A stretch of DNA of 64,000 nucleotides from Marimonas lutisalis. Its GTDB lineage: Bacteria; Pseudomonadota; Alphaproteobacteria; Rhodobacterales; Rhodobacteraceae. The translations under genes and the position numbers were made by a program. Each line of letters begins with the position of its first letter. Within the stretch, counting starts at the first letter, position 1. Under the pieces are notes generated by a model. It was given only the letters and a program-made list of their open reading frames with translations, did no database searches and was not told the DNA's origin. Positions 25,918 to 34,924 of this stretch are shown piece by piece. The stretch spans positions 361,001-425,000 of the forward strand of contig NZ_SKCI01000002.1 of NCBI RefSeq assembly GCF_005434965.1, written 5' to 3'.

Positions 25918-26994
25918 ATGGCAAATTTCGAGGAACAGGTTCTGGAATCGCAAAAGCAGGTGGCGGACGCCCAGGCGAAGATTTCCGAATTGACCAGCCG
26001 GATCGAGACCGCACGGCAGAAGATGAAGTCGGGCGAGGACATCGCCATCGACATCGAGAACGCCACGCTGGACGAAGTGCACGCGCATACCGAGCTGATG
26101 AATGCCAACATTGCCGAACTTATCATGGGACTGGATGATGTGACGGCGGCGTTTTCCAAGGACTTCGACGAGATGCGCTCGAAGACCGGTTGGGAAACTT
26201 TCGTCGGGTTCTTTTCCAAGGCCAAATCGGATTCGATGCGCGGAGAGCGCATTCGTAGCGCCAGCATCGACGACAAGCTGCAGGATTTGATTTCGAAATC
26301 CGACGTCATCACCAAGTTGTTGCAGGGACAGCTCGATGTGCTGAACCAGCAGAAGGGCCAGGTGGAAACCAACCTGAGCGAGACGCTGGACGAGCGCGAG
26401 CTGACCGTGGGCGAACTGGAAACCGTGCGGGCGGAAATCCAGGCGATGGATCCGAAGATCATCGAGCTGGAAAACAAGATCGCGGTGGAACAGGATGCGG
26501 CGGCGCGCACCAAGCTGGAAACCGAGCTGGCCGAGCTGAACTCGAAGTACAACGAGCTGGTGCAGGACGAGCAGGTGAAGCTGGCCAAGAGCCAGACGCT
26601 GGAGCGTTATATCGAGAAGGGCAAGACCTGGATCGACAGCCTGCAGAACCAGGCGGCGACGCAGATGGTGCTGATCAACAAGCTGCAGACGGATACGAAA
26701 CAGCGGGTGGTTCTGTATGACGCGCTGACCAAATCGCTGAAAACCGCGCAGCAGCAAGACGTGGCCCACCGGATCAACGAGATCGGGGTGGAGACCGACA
26801 AGGAAGCGCAATCGTCGATGGCGGCGATCGGGGCGGCGACCAACCAGCGCATGGCCGACATGATGGAAGCGCACGAGGAACACATGGTGTTCGCCCGCGA
26901 GGTGCTGGAGGCCAAGGCCAAGGCGGATGAACGCTTTGCCCGCCGGTTCCAGAAGATCGTCGAGAAGCACGACAAGAACCTGTACGGGGCGTGA
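25918..26994 (+). CDS. Coiled-coil protein, first gene of the AAA+ operon
   Basis: A 358-residue soluble protein that is almost entirely helical, rich in Glu, Gln, Lys and Ala, with heptad-like stretches at about 5-45, 125-245 and 280-350. The segment VLINKLQTDTKQRVVLYDAL and the overall pattern remind me of TelA/KlaA-type toxic-anion-resistance proteins, but I cannot establish homology by eye. No signal peptide or membrane helix is present. The ATG at 25918 follows GGAAGGGAG by 7 nt and is preferred to a TTG one codon earlier. It overlaps the next start by one base, and all six following genes run the same way. I infer a scaffold or clamp working with the ATPase at 28473-30410. Confidence 0.8.
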   Translation: MANFEEQVLESQKQVADAQAKISELTSRIETARQKMKSGEDIAIDIENATLDEVHAHTELMNANIAELIMGLDDVTAAFSKDFDEMRSKTGWETFVGFFSKAKSDSMRGERIRSASIDDKLQDLISKSDVITKLLQGQLDVLNQQKGQVETNLSETLDERELTVGELETVRAEIQAMDPKIIELENKIAVEQDAAARTKLETELAELNSKYNELVQDEQVKLAKSQTLERYIEKGKTWIDSLQNQAATQMVLINKLQTDTKQRVVLYDALTKSLKTAQQQDVAHRINEIGVETDKEAQSSMAAIGAATNQRMADMMEAHEEHMVFAREVLEAKAKADERFARRFQKIVEKHDKNLYGA

Positions 26995-27248
26995 TGCGCT
27001 TCTGGCTGTTGCAGTTGAGGTATCACACCGGTGCGTGGTGGGGGCCGGTTGTGATTGCGGTTGGTGCGATCGCGCTGGTGTTGGGTGTGAGCAATGATCT
27101 CGGGTCCGGGTTCGTTTGGGGCGGGATCGCCCTGGTGGGTATCGGGATCGTGCGGGCAGCCTGGCAATCGCGCGGGCGGGCGTTGTCGGATTACGACGGT
27201 ACCAACTATCCCGCCGATACCTGCGCCTCCGGGGGAAGCGATGACTGA
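26994..27248 (+). CDS. Small two-helix membrane protein
   Basis: 84 residues with hydrophobic helices at about 17-34 and 39-57, a basic N-terminus (MRFWLLQLRYH) and a polar C-terminal tail of about 25 residues. I recognise no family. It is coupled to both neighbours: its ATG overlaps the upstream stop (TGATG), and the next gene starts 8 bp before its end. It is probably an inner-membrane anchor for the operon's soluble proteins; this is inferred from gene order alone. Confidence 0.7.
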   Translation: MRFWLLQLRYHTGAWWGPVVIAVGAIALVLGVSNDLGSGFVWGGIALVGIGIVRAAWQSRGRALSDYDGTNYPADTCASGGSDD

Positions 27249-28392
27249 CATCACCGATCGCCGCGACGATATCACGATGGACCGCGATCACGTGGGGCTG
27301 AGCGATACGCTGGCCAGCCGGCGCTATTTCGCCAAGTTCGAGGCGATAACCGCGCACCTGACGCGGGTGGCGGCGCAGATGCGGGCCGAGGGGCAGCTGG
27401 GCGCCGAGGACGTGGAGATATTGACGCGCTACATCGTGGCGCTGGGATACACGTTCCAGGCGCTGAGCATGAAATACCTGCTGGTCGGGCGCGACACGGG
27501 GCGGTTTTTCGGATCGCTTGAGATGGACCGGGTGGAATCGGGTTTTCCGGTGTTCAACGAGCTGTTGGTGATGGCCAACGACGCGGCGCAGGCGGCCAAG
27601 CATCTGGAGCACATGCCCAGCGCCGAGGCGCTGAAGGACGAGATGGTGCGCAAGATCCTGGGCGACCGGGAGATCCCGACGAAGCTGCAATTCGCGCTGA
27701 GCCAGCGGCTTTATTACGAGGAATTGCTGCGCGGCGAGCTTTTCTGGGCGCGCAACGATCCGCAGGCGGTGTGGCAGGGCAATATCGAGGAGCGGCGGCG
27801 CAAATACCTGCTGCACTGGGCGGTTTATGACAGCACCATCAACCTGCCGACGATCTACCTGATGGAGGTAGAGGATTCGGGGCGCACGGCACTGCCCAAG
27901 GATCAGCGGCGCTGGCCCGAGGTGCAGGCGCACCTGATGGGGCAATCGGTGGGCGGGCTGAAACTGGTCACTATCGCGCGCGGGTTCGACGAGGACTTCG
28001 ACGACCTGCACCCCAAGCGGCTGCGCCGGTTCCACCTGGGGCCGATGTATTCCTCGGCCTATACGTTGCAGACCGGCCCGCTGCGGGAGGTGCTGCGCGA
28101 CGCGAGATCGCCCGAGGGGCAGGACTGGGCGCTGGCCTGGACGATCGAGGAGCTGGAGAGCGAGCGGGTGACCGAGGAGCGCGCGGGATGGTTTTCGACC
28201 GTCGAGCGCGAGGTGTTCGCGCTGGACCCGTTCTCGGGCCGGGGTGTGGACACGGGCGCCACGCGCACCGAGCGCGCGATCATCCTGCCGCAGCGGCCCT
28301 ACCAGGTGCTGGAAGAGCGCCAGCCGCCGGGTTTCGCGAATGTGCGCAAGTTCGTGGTCAGCCGCGAGGGGCGTGTGCTGAGTTACCGGTAA
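27241..28392 (+). CDS. Protein of unknown function in the AAA+ operon
   Basis: 383 residues, soluble, with no signal peptide or membrane segment. The N-terminal half is helical (about 15-190, with SRRYFAKFEAITAHLTRVAAQM and repeated acidic/basic helices). The C-terminal part is mixed and rich in Arg and Glu, ending in an FVVSREGRVLSYR strand. I recognise no catalytic motif or family. The ATG at 27241 follows GGGGGAAG and overlaps the previous gene by 8 bp. An open frame upstream to 27094 belongs to the neighbour's region. A composite repeat lies between its stop and the ATPase gene. Confidence 0.75.
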   Translation: MTDITDRRDDITMDRDHVGLSDTLASRRYFAKFEAITAHLTRVAAQMRAEGQLGAEDVEILTRYIVALGYTFQALSMKYLLVGRDTGRFFGSLEMDRVESGFPVFNELLVMANDAAQAAKHLEHMPSAEALKDEMVRKILGDREIPTKLQFALSQRLYYEELLRGELFWARNDPQAVWQGNIEERRRKYLLHWAVYDSTINLPTIYLMEVEDSGRTALPKDQRRWPEVQAHLMGQSVGGLKLVTIARGFDEDFDDLHPKRLRRFHLGPMYSSAYTLQTGPLREVLRDARSPEGQDWALAWTIEELESERVTEERAGWFSTVEREVFALDPFSGRGVDTGATRTERAIILPQRPYQVLEERQPPGFANVRKFVVSREGRVLSYR

Positions 28393-28454
28393 GGGGCGAA
28401 TTTTCTGCGAAAATTCGGGGCGCCCCTGGCGGGAGTATTTGGAGCAAGATGAAG
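28393..28454 (+). repeat. Composite intergenic repeat, copy 3
   Basis: Stem GAATTTT/AAAATTC (28398-28416) inside a wider GGGGCG/CGCCCC inverted repeat, then GGGAGTATTTGGAGCAAGATGAAG. It occupies the gap before the ATPase gene within an otherwise tightly packed operon. Confidence 0.7.
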
Positions 28455-28472
28455 CATGGGTTTGGGTGAGAG

Positions 28473-30410
28473 ATGAGCCGGACAAGCGATCAGATGGAGC
28501 TGCGGGAGGAGGACATCCGCAAGCATTACGCGGCCGCCGCGTCGATGCTGGAAGGGTTCGACCACACGCCGCGGATTGCCAAGGGCAAGGAGGTGGCCAG
28601 CGAGGAGCGTTCGGCGGGGATTGGCACGCGGCGGCGGTTCCGGACCACGACGCCGGGGTTGGTCACCCGTTCGACTGCACGGCCCGAGGGCGTGCAGTTG
28701 CTGGCGCGGATCGAGGCGGCGGATGGCGATGATCCGCTGGTGAGCCCGGCGCAGGCCAGCGTGATGGGCGCGCTGCGCCGCGCGATCGCGATCGCGCTGG
28801 CGGTGGCCGAGAATTACGGCGAGCAGACCGGGCTGGCCGATCTGAAGCGCGCGAACCTGGAAGGGGCGCTGCCGGCGGACCGCAAGACCGCGTTTTCCGA
28901 GCTCTTGACCGCCGAGGCGCTGATCACGCTGCATGTCTTCGGCAATGCCACGGCGTTTCTGCTGGCGCCGCACCTGACCGAGGTGAGTGTCGAGGTGGGC
29001 GAGGCCGAGGAGGTTCTGACCGATAATGGCCAGCTGGCGCTGCATGGCGCGCTGTGGGAGCTGGACCAGGATATCGCCGCCTTTGCCGGCGATGATGCGC
29101 GGCTGGTGGCGACGGTGAGCGCCTATGCCGAGCAGCTTATGGAGAAGGCGGCGTTGCGGGCGCAGACCGCCGGGCGGCTGGAGCCGTTTACCGGGGCGTC
29201 GTGGAAGGTGGAGGCCGACGAGTTCGACATCCGCGGGTTCCAGCCGGCGCACAAGGCGCGCGGCAGCGTTCTGACCATGACATTCAAGAAGCCGCACGAG
29301 GTGGTGGGCAACCATATCGCCAAGTACCAGGCGATGAAGCTGTCGAAGATGCTGATGGCCTATGATTTCGAGCGGCGGCTGAACCCGTTTGCCGAGCTGG
29401 GCGGCTTCATCTTTACCTTCATGGGCGACGGCGCGCCGGGGACGGGCAAGACCACGCTGATCCAGATGATGGCGGGGCTGATCAAGGGCTATTGCGACAA
29501 TGCGGGGTTCCCGTTCCGCTACCAGAATTTCGGGATCGACAATATCGACAGCTACCAGGGCAAGTCGGGGCAGAATGCCAAGGCGTTCGTGCAGAATGTG
29601 CTGGACCCGTCGGTGATCGGGTTCGGAACGATCGACGATATCGACCAGATCGCCGGCAAGCGCGGCGACCGGCAGTCGAGCGCGGGCCAGCAGGAGGTGA
29701 CGGCGGTTTTCATGGAGGCCTTTGCCGGGGCGAACACGGTGGTGCGGGGCAACTGCACCTTCGGGATGTTTTCGAACTACCCCGAGAACGTGGACGACGC
29801 GCTGCGGCAGCGGGCAGGCGCCCGGTTCCTGGTCGACGGGCCGCAGACGCGGGAAGACTATATCGACATCCTGCACCTGTTGATGGGCAAGAACCACGAC
29901 ATCCCGCTGGGTGAGCACGAGCTTTATGCCGCGCAGGAGATCAAGAAGGCGGTCGCTCGGTCGTTTGACTCGCATAACCGGCCGCATGAAGAGGGGCTGA
30001 TGCGGGTCTATGAGCGGGTTGGCAAGGAGATCGGCGAGCTTGATACCATAGCCAAGCTGGGCACCTATCTGAAGGGCATCCAGGAGGCGGATGAGAGGTT
30101 CACCGGCCGCGCGATCAAGAACATCACCGATGCGGTGAAGGTGCGGGCGATGGATTTCGAACTGCCGGACGAGTGGATGGAAGACCCCGACCTGTTCCTG
30201 CTGAAGGATTACGACACCAAGAAGGGGATGATCGCGGAACTGCGCCAGCCGATTACCATCGAGATGGTGATCCAGGAGATCAACCGTTACGCGGATTCGG
30301 AATTCCGCTATGCCGACAAGTCGGACGAGGTGGCCATCGAGACGATGGTGCGTGAGTTCGGCCGGCAGGAAGAGGCCAAGCGGCGGTACCTGGAGGGGAA
30401 GGATGGTTGA
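28473..30410 (+). CDS. AAA+ family ATPase of an uncharacterised membrane-associated operon
   Basis: 645 residues. The N-terminal half (1-300) is a helical domain I do not recognise. The AAA+ core starts at about 305: Walker A GDGAPGTGKTT (318-328, Lys326), a Walker B-like strand VIGFGTIDDID (381-391), a sensor-1-like Asn in GMFSNYP (Asn435), and an arginine-rich RQRAGAR (445-451) as candidate Arg finger. A helical lid and a C-terminal region to 645 follow. No transmembrane segment or protease motif is present. The Walker B ends in DDID rather than the classic DE, so hydrolysis may be slow or use another acidic residue. It is the only clear enzyme of this operon and probably drives whatever the operon does. 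Confidence 0.88.
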   Translation: MSRTSDQMELREEDIRKHYAAAASMLEGFDHTPRIAKGKEVASEERSAGIGTRRRFRTTTPGLVTRSTARPEGVQLLARIEAADGDDPLVSPAQASVMGALRRAIAIALAVAENYGEQTGLADLKRANLEGALPADRKTAFSELLTAEALITLHVFGNATAFLLAPHLTEVSVEVGEAEEVLTDNGQLALHGALWELDQDIAAFAGDDARLVATVSAYAEQLMEKAALRAQTAGRLEPFTGASWKVEADEFDIRGFQPAHKARGSVLTMTFKKPHEVVGNHIAKYQAMKLSKMLMAYDFERRLNPFAELGGFIFTFMGDGAPGTGKTTLIQMMAGLIKGYCDNAGFPFRYQNFGIDNIDSYQGKSGQNAKAFVQNVLDPSVIGFGTIDDIDQIAGKRGDRQSSAGQQEVTAVFMEAFAGANTVVRGNCTFGMFSNYPENVDDALRQRAGARFLVDGPQTREDYIDILHLLMGKNHDIPLGEHELYAAQEIKKAVARSFDSHNRPHEEGLMRVYERVGKEIGELDTIAKLGTYLKGIQEADERFTGRAIKNITDAVKVRAMDFELPDEWMEDPDLFLLKDYDTKKGMIAELRQPITIEMVIQEINRYADSEFRYADKSDEVAIETMVREFGRQEEAKRRYLEGKDG

Positions 30411-30536
30411 GCGCATGGATCAATCGTGGTGCCCCGCGGCGAAGCCGCGATGCGCCCGACCCGCCCCCATGGGCGGGCGCATTCTGTCCCCGCCCACGGG
30501 CCGGGCGCATCGCTGGGTGTCCAGGGGGCAGGGTAG
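30411..30536 (+). repeat. GC-rich inverted repeats between the ATPase gene and the next gene
   Basis: 126 bp with a CGCGGC-GAA-GCCGCG hairpin (30434-30448) and two similar blocks, GCCCCCATGGGCGGGCGCAT and CCCGCCCACGGGCCGGGCGCAT. These resemble the GC-rich half of the composite repeats but lack GAGTATTT. I see no coding potential. Confidence 0.5.
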
Positions 30537-31880
30537 ATGAAACGCCTGATCGAAAAAGGTCTGATGTTCGGCGAGTTGATCGAGGTGGCGAGCCCCGCCC
30601 TGATTGAGCGATACAACCGGGCGCTGGAACATCTGACGGGCAAGCGCACGGCGCTGGAGGATTTTCATATCGAAATCTCGGGCTATAGCCCGGAGGTGGG
30701 GGATGAGCTGGGCGATCATCTTTACCTGAACCACAACGGGGTGAACCGGCAGTTTATCCTGCTGACGACCGAGCAGAAGAATGCGCCGCTTCTGAATGCG
30801 AAGTTCTCGACCAGCCGGAGCATCCTGCGGCAGTTCATCGACGACAACGAGGCGCAGCTGTTCGCGCTGACCGCGCGGGATGCGGTGGCGGGCGAGCTGG
30901 TAAACTCGATCTTCGTGGCGGACGCGCCGCAGCGGTTGTTCGACATTCGCAAGATCGTTGTCGAGGCGGATACGACGGAAGGCACGGTGCGCCAGGCCAA
31001 GAGGCTGGGCCAGCTGGTCGACCGCTTCAAGACCGAGGAGGATGCCTGGTTCGATGACGTGCTGATCGCCGAGATGATCGGCATGGCGAAGAAAACCGGC
31101 GACGTGACGCGCAACCCCGTGCAGCTGAAACAGATGGAGTTCGAGCAGCAGAATTTCTGGACCGCGCTTTTCGGCGGGCTCTACCTCTTTCGCGGCATGG
31201 CGCATCCGGCGGTGATTTCATCGGGGCCGAAGGATGTGCTGGGGCCGCTGCCGATCAAGTATACCTTCGATCTGAACGACCGGAACCAGATCGCCAAGTT
31301 CTTCGAGTTCAACAGCCTGGTTGAACCGATCGTGCGGGCGCGCGGGATAGATGCCGCCGCGATCCTGCGCCAGAAGATGGATTTCATAGTTGTCGACGCG
31401 GCGCAGGATGCGGGCGTGGACCTGACCGGGGCCACACGGGCCGACATCCGCGCGCTGGCGCGCGCGAATGCCGGGCGGTTGCCGGCGGAATATCACGGGC
31501 TGGCCGAACTCCTGGCCTGGGCCGAGGATGGCGGGCGCTGGCCGCGGATCACCAGCGATCACCCGGCCTATTTCTATACGCTGCGGGCGGCGGACCATGC
31601 CGACCGGGACCTGGTGAACATGCTTTTGAGCGAGCTGGCGCCGAAGGACGTGCGGCAGCTCTTCATCTGCCACAAGGAGCTGTTTTACCGGCTCTATGCG
31701 GGCTGGAGCGAGACCAAGAAGACCTATGTCGCCGATTTCCTGCACCGGGAATACCAGGTGGACAAGGCGGGGGCGCGAAGGGCACTCTTTGGCCATGATG
31801 CGCCGCTGGAGGATGATGGCCGGGTGCCGCATGAGGAGATCATCGAGCGCGTGGGCCCCTGGGGTGCGGTAAGGAGATAG
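30537..31880 (+). CDS. Large protein of unknown function (possibly DUF6638) in the AAA+ operon
   Basis: 447 residues, soluble, with no signal peptide and one possible short hydrophobic patch near WTALFGGLYLFRGMAHPAVI. The N-terminal MKRLIEKGLMFGELIEVASPALIERYNRAL leads into a mixed alpha/beta region; the C-terminal half is helical. From memory it resembles a Rhodobacteraceae family called DUF6638, with low certainty. No nucleotide-binding or catalytic motif is evident. The next gene begins 3 bp after its stop. A GGGGGCAGGG precedes the ATG at short distance. Confidence 0.75.
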   Translation: MKRLIEKGLMFGELIEVASPALIERYNRALEHLTGKRTALEDFHIEISGYSPEVGDELGDHLYLNHNGVNRQFILLTTEQKNAPLLNAKFSTSRSILRQFIDDNEAQLFALTARDAVAGELVNSIFVADAPQRLFDIRKIVVEADTTEGTVRQAKRLGQLVDRFKTEEDAWFDDVLIAEMIGMAKKTGDVTRNPVQLKQMEFEQQNFWTALFGGLYLFRGMAHPAVISSGPKDVLGPLPIKYTFDLNDRNQIAKFFEFNSLVEPIVRARGIDAAAILRQKMDFIVVDAAQDAGVDLTGATRADIRALARANAGRLPAEYHGLAELLAWAEDGGRWPRITSDHPAYFYTLRAADHADRDLVNMLLSELAPKDVRQLFICHKELFYRLYAGWSETKKTYVADFLHREYQVDKAGARRALFGHDAPLEDDGRVPHEEIIERVGPWGAVRR

Positions 31881-31883
31881 ACG

Positions 31884-32156
31884 ATGTTCGGATTCCTGAG
31901 AGTGCTGGTGATCGGGTTTGTCGTCCTGAGCGTGGTCTATTTTTCGGTTTCGCTTTACTCGCGTTCGGTGCGGCGCGAGAAGCTGGAGGACCAGTGGGAC
32001 GAGGACAATCCCGAGAGCGATGACAGCACGGCCCGGGATGCCTATGTCGAACAGGGGATGAAGGAGTACGACCGCTCGATCCGGCCCAAGCTGATCCTGC
32101 TGGTCTATGTCATTCCGGCGATTCTGGCGACCATCCTGATGGTCGTGATCAACTGA
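31884..32156 (+). CDS. Small two-helix membrane protein with acidic loop
   Basis: 90 residues with membrane helices at about 3-24 and 68-89 and a charged middle segment (RREKLEDQWDEDNPESDDS) that is most likely cytosolic. I know no family. It sits 3 bp after the upstream gene and 16 bp before the DUF1523 gene. With the 84-residue protein at 26994-27248 it gives the operon two tiny membrane components of similar design, which suggests a membrane complex. Confidence 0.72.
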   Translation: MFGFLRVLVIGFVVLSVVYFSVSLYSRSVRREKLEDQWDEDNPESDDSTARDAYVEQGMKEYDRSIRPKLILLVYVIPAILATILMVVIN

Positions 32157-32172
32157 TAAAGGGGTGCAGCCC

Positions 32173-32853
32173 ATGCTGAGCTATGTGAAATGGACAATCC
32201 GCATCGTGGTCTGGACCGCCCTTTTCGCGCTGGGGCATTACACCTTGCCGCAGCATGACGTGGTGCGGGTGGTGAACACCTATCAGGAGCGGCAGGACCT
32301 GGGCGACTGGACCCGCGTGTTCTGGGCGCATCCCGATGACCAGGCAGCGGGGCTGGTGAACCGCGATGTGCAGTTCATCCAGACGGTGAAGAAAAAAACC
32401 TGGCTTCTGGGCTTTTACCGCACCGGCGGGGAAGAGCCGATGGTGTATCGCAACGAGGATACCGGGTGGTCCTGGCCGTTCTATTTCAAGTTCGACACGG
32501 CGAACCTGCAGACGGAAGCCGACGATCTGCGCTCGACCAAGGAGGCGCCGCAATGGGCGGTGATGACCCATTACGGCTGGCGCAACGAACTGTGGTCGGT
32601 TTTTCCGAACGCCGTGGCGATCCGGCCGGTCGCATCGCCCGATGTGAGGGTGATTCCGTGGTTCAACATCTTCTTCTTCGTGTTCCTGATCGTGGCGCTT
32701 CTGTTCATTCGCGCGGCCTGGCGGCAGTTCCGCGAGCGCACGATCGACCCGATGGTGGATGATGCCGGGGAGAACTGGGATTCGGTGAGCCAGAGCGTGC
32801 GCGAGCGCAAGGGCCGGATCCGGCGCTGGCTGGACACCTGGCGCGGCAAGTAA
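32173..32853 (+). CDS. DUF1523 family membrane protein
   Basis: 226 residues. TM1 lies at about 6-24, with LPQHDVVRVVNTY just after it, followed by a presumably periplasmic domain containing VNRDVQFIQTV, YRNEDTGWSWPFYFKFDTANLQ and HYGWRNELWSVFPNAVAI, then TM2 at about 160-180 and a basic cytosolic tail. These segments match DUF1523 as I recall it from Rhodobacteraceae. The function of the family is unknown. The ATG at 32173 follows AAAGGGG by about 8 nt and is preferred to the GTG at 32164. It is the last gene of the operon. Confidence 0.82.
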   Translation: MLSYVKWTIRIVVWTALFALGHYTLPQHDVVRVVNTYQERQDLGDWTRVFWAHPDDQAAGLVNRDVQFIQTVKKKTWLLGFYRTGGEEPMVYRNEDTGWSWPFYFKFDTANLQTEADDLRSTKEAPQWAVMTHYGWRNELWSVFPNAVAIRPVASPDVRVIPWFNIFFFVFLIVALLFIRAAWRQFRERTIDPMVDDAGENWDSVSQSVRERKGRIRRWLDTWRGK

Positions 32854-32859
32854 GGCGGG

Positions 32860-33005
32860 GCCCGGGCGGCGCTCCCTTGATGGCGGGCGCGCGGCGGCAG
32901 GTGTTGCGCCGGCCCACCCACCCCGCGCCGCCCGGGCGCGCGCATCCTTGCCGGCAGCGCGTGTGGCGTGCGTTGCGCGTTTGAGTATTTTCACCAAGAA
33001 AGAGC
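32860..33005 (+). repeat. Composite intergenic repeat, copy 4
   Basis: A long GC-rich inverted repeat (GGGCCCGGGCGGCG near 32860 and CGCCGCCCGGGCGCG near 32926) encloses CCCACCCACCCC. It is followed by a second GC-rich hairpin and GAGTATTTTCACCAAGAAAGA. It fills the gap between the convergent DUF1523 and tauE genes. Confidence 0.75.
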
Positions 33006-33011
33006 CGAAGC

Positions 33012-33761
33012 CTAGAGCAGCGTGCGCGCGAGGCCCGCGAGGCCGAGGCCGATCAGCAGCAGGAGGCTGAACGGGCGATAGTAGGACTCGTAGGCCGGGG
33101 TGAAGAGTGTGCGGCCCAGAAAGACGCCCGCCAGCATCGGGAAAAGCAACAGCCCCGCACGCGAGAAGGCCGTGGGCGTGAGCATACCGTAGAGCGATTG
33201 CCAGATGAGGCCGAGCGTGCCGCCGATGAAGATCTGCAGGATGAGCGAGCCGCGCATGACCCGTGGCGAAAGGTTGCGCGCCAGCGCGTAGAGCGCGATG
33301 ACCATGCCGCCGATCGAGGCGAGGCCGGTGGCGAAACCCGAGGTGATCCCGGTGAGAAACGTGGGCAGGGGTGCGCCGGAAACCGGAAGGCGGATGCGGG
33401 CGAGCTGCATCAGGGCGAGGGTGACGATCAGCAGGAGGGCCAACTGCCTGGAAATATCCGGGTCGACCGTGTTGGTAAGGTAAAGCCCGGCCGGAACGCC
33501 GATCAGCCCGCCGGTTTGCAAGATGAGGACCATGCGCTTGTCCGCGGCAGCAAACCCGTCGCGCATCAGTACGAGAGAGGAGGCGAGCTCGAGCAGGGCG
33601 CAGACGGGAATGAGCTCGACCGGGGGCATGAGCAGGACGAGCGTGGCCATGATGAGCGCCGAGAGGGCAAAGCCGGTGAAACCGCGCACGACCCCGGCGA
33701 GAAAGACCGCCGCAATGGCAAATGCCAGTTCGCCCGGGGCCAGTGCGGCGGTTTCGATCAT
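33012..33761 (-). CDS. tauE: TauE/SafE (TSUP) family sulfite/anion exporter
   Basis: 249 residues with about seven to eight membrane helices in two repeats. The first repeat starts with [19 protein letters not shown] and the second with [23 protein letters not shown], the paired Gly-rich segments of the TSUP family. In taurine clusters such proteins are thought to export the sulfite released by Xsc. The start overlaps the citrate synthase stop by 4 bp, so both are in one leftward transcript. The assignment to sulfite rests on the neighbouring xsc; other TSUP substrates include sulfoacetate. Confidence 0.85.
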   Translation of the reverse strand: MIETAALAPGELAFAIAAVFLAGVVRGFTGFALSALIMATLVLLMPPVELIPVCALLELASSLVLMRDGFAAADKRMVLILQTGGLIGVPAGLYLTNTVDPDISRQLALLLIVTLALMQLARIRLPVSGAPLPTFLTGITSGFATGLASIGGMVIALYALARNLSPRVMRGSLILQIFIGGTLGLIWQSLYGMLTPTAFSRAGLLLFPMLAGVFLGRTLFTPAYESYYRPFSLLLLIGLGLAGLARTLL

Positions 33762-34891
33762 CGCTGGTTCATCGGGACGTAAGCGCGCGTGTCAGGGCCG
33801 TTATAGAGCGTGAGCGGGCGGATCAGGATGTTCTGGCGCTGCTGCTCAATACACTGGATGATCCAGCCGGGCATGCGGCCGATGGCGAAGATCGGCACGT
33901 AGAGATCCATCGGGATGCCGTGCAGCTGGTAGATGACGCCCGAGTAGAAATCGACATTCACGTTGAGGCCGTGGCGCGCATAGGGCTTCATCGCTTCGAC
34001 GACGGCCTGCAGGATTTCATACCATTCGGGGGCGCCCATTTCCTCGCCCAGTTTCCTGACGCCCTCGCGCATGTGACGCGCGCGGGGGTCTTCGGCGCGG
34101 TAGACGCGGTGGCCGAAGCCGGTGACGGCCTCGCGGTTGGCGCGTTTCTGTTTCACGTAGGCGGCGGCGTTTTCGGGCTTGCCGATCTCGTGCACCATTT
34201 TCATCACGTCCTCGGCGGCGCCGCCATGGGCGGGACCGGCCAGCGTGGAAAGCGCGGTGACGATGGCGCCATGCAGGTTGGCCTCGGTGCCGACGGTGAC
34301 GCGGGCGGCGAAGCTCGACGCGTTGCTGCCATGTTCGGCATGCAGGATGAAATCGACATCGGCCAGTCGCGCGGCATCATCGCTGGGTTTTTCACCCTTG
34401 AGCATCCAGAGCCAGTTCGCGGCATGGGTGAGACCGCGATCAGCGGCAACGGGGGCGCGGCCGTTGCGGATCGCCTCGTGCGCGGCGATGATCATCGGCA
34501 CCTGAGAGGTGAGGCGGATGCCGTTTTCGATGAAGGCCTCTTCGCCCACCTGCTGGCTGGCGGGTTCGAGCGCGGCGAGTGCCGAGACGGCGGTGCGCAG
34601 CACGTCCATCGGGTGGCCGCCCTTGCAGGCGGCGATGATGTCGAACACCTCGGGCGGCAGTTCGCGTGTGGCCTTGAGCCGGGCATCGAAATCGGAAAGC
34701 TCCTGCGTGGTGGGCAACTCGCCGAAGATCAGCAGATAGGCGACCTCTTCGAATGTCGATTGCGTGGCGAGATCGTGGATCGAGTAGCCGCGATAGGTGA
34801 GCTCGCCCTTGGCGCCGTCGATGTTGGAAACGCCGGAGCGTTCGAAATAGACGCCCTTGAGGCCGCGATTGATCTTGACGGTGTCGGTCAT
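33758..34891 (-). CDS. Citrate synthase (short type) in the taurine cluster
   Basis: 377 residues, close to the short bacterial citrate/2-methylcitrate synthase type. It would condense acetyl-CoA with oxaloacetate. Catalytic residues are visible: His in [13 protein letters not shown], His in [15 protein letters not shown], and Asp in [10 protein letters not shown]. The ATG at 34891 follows AAAGGAG; an ATG seven codons upstream lacks a ribosome site. Its placement between tauE and pta suggests dedicated capture of acetyl-CoA made from taurine. Methylcitrate synthase activity cannot be excluded, but no prpB/prpD is nearby. Divergent from pta with only 33 bp between the two start codons. Confidence 0.88.
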   Translation of the reverse strand: MTDTVKINRGLKGVYFERSGVSNIDGAKGELTYRGYSIHDLATQSTFEEVAYLLIFGELPTTQELSDFDARLKATRELPPEVFDIIAACKGGHPMDVLRTAVSALAALEPASQQVGEEAFIENGIRLTSQVPMIIAAHEAIRNGRAPVAADRGLTHAANWLWMLKGEKPSDDAARLADVDFILHAEHGSNASSFAARVTVGTEANLHGAIVTALSTLAGPAHGGAAEDVMKMVHEIGKPENAAAYVKQKRANREAVTGFGHRVYRAEDPRARHMREGVRKLGEEMGAPEWYEILQAVVEAMKPYARHGLNVNVDFYSGVIYQLHGIPMDLYVPIFAIGRMPGWIIQCIEQQRQNILIRPLTLYNGPDTRAYVPMNQR

Positions 34892-34924
34892 TGCTGGCTC
34901 CTTTCGGTGCATACGGAGGTATAC

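Noticed and set aside
25594..28485. A 963-codon minus-strand open frame opposite the start of the AAA+ operon
   Set aside because: Arg/His/Gln-rich translation typical of GC-rich antisense; the plus strand has ribosome sites and coupled starts.
28383..30416. A 677-codon minus-strand open frame opposite the ATPase gene
   Set aside because: It mirrors the AAA+ gene, whose Walker and sensor motifs are on the plus strand.
33722..34924. Upstream extension of the pta frame giving a 684-residue fusion
   Set aside because: The extension is antisense to citrate synthase; a strong GGAGG marks the ATG at 34925, where Pta homology begins.
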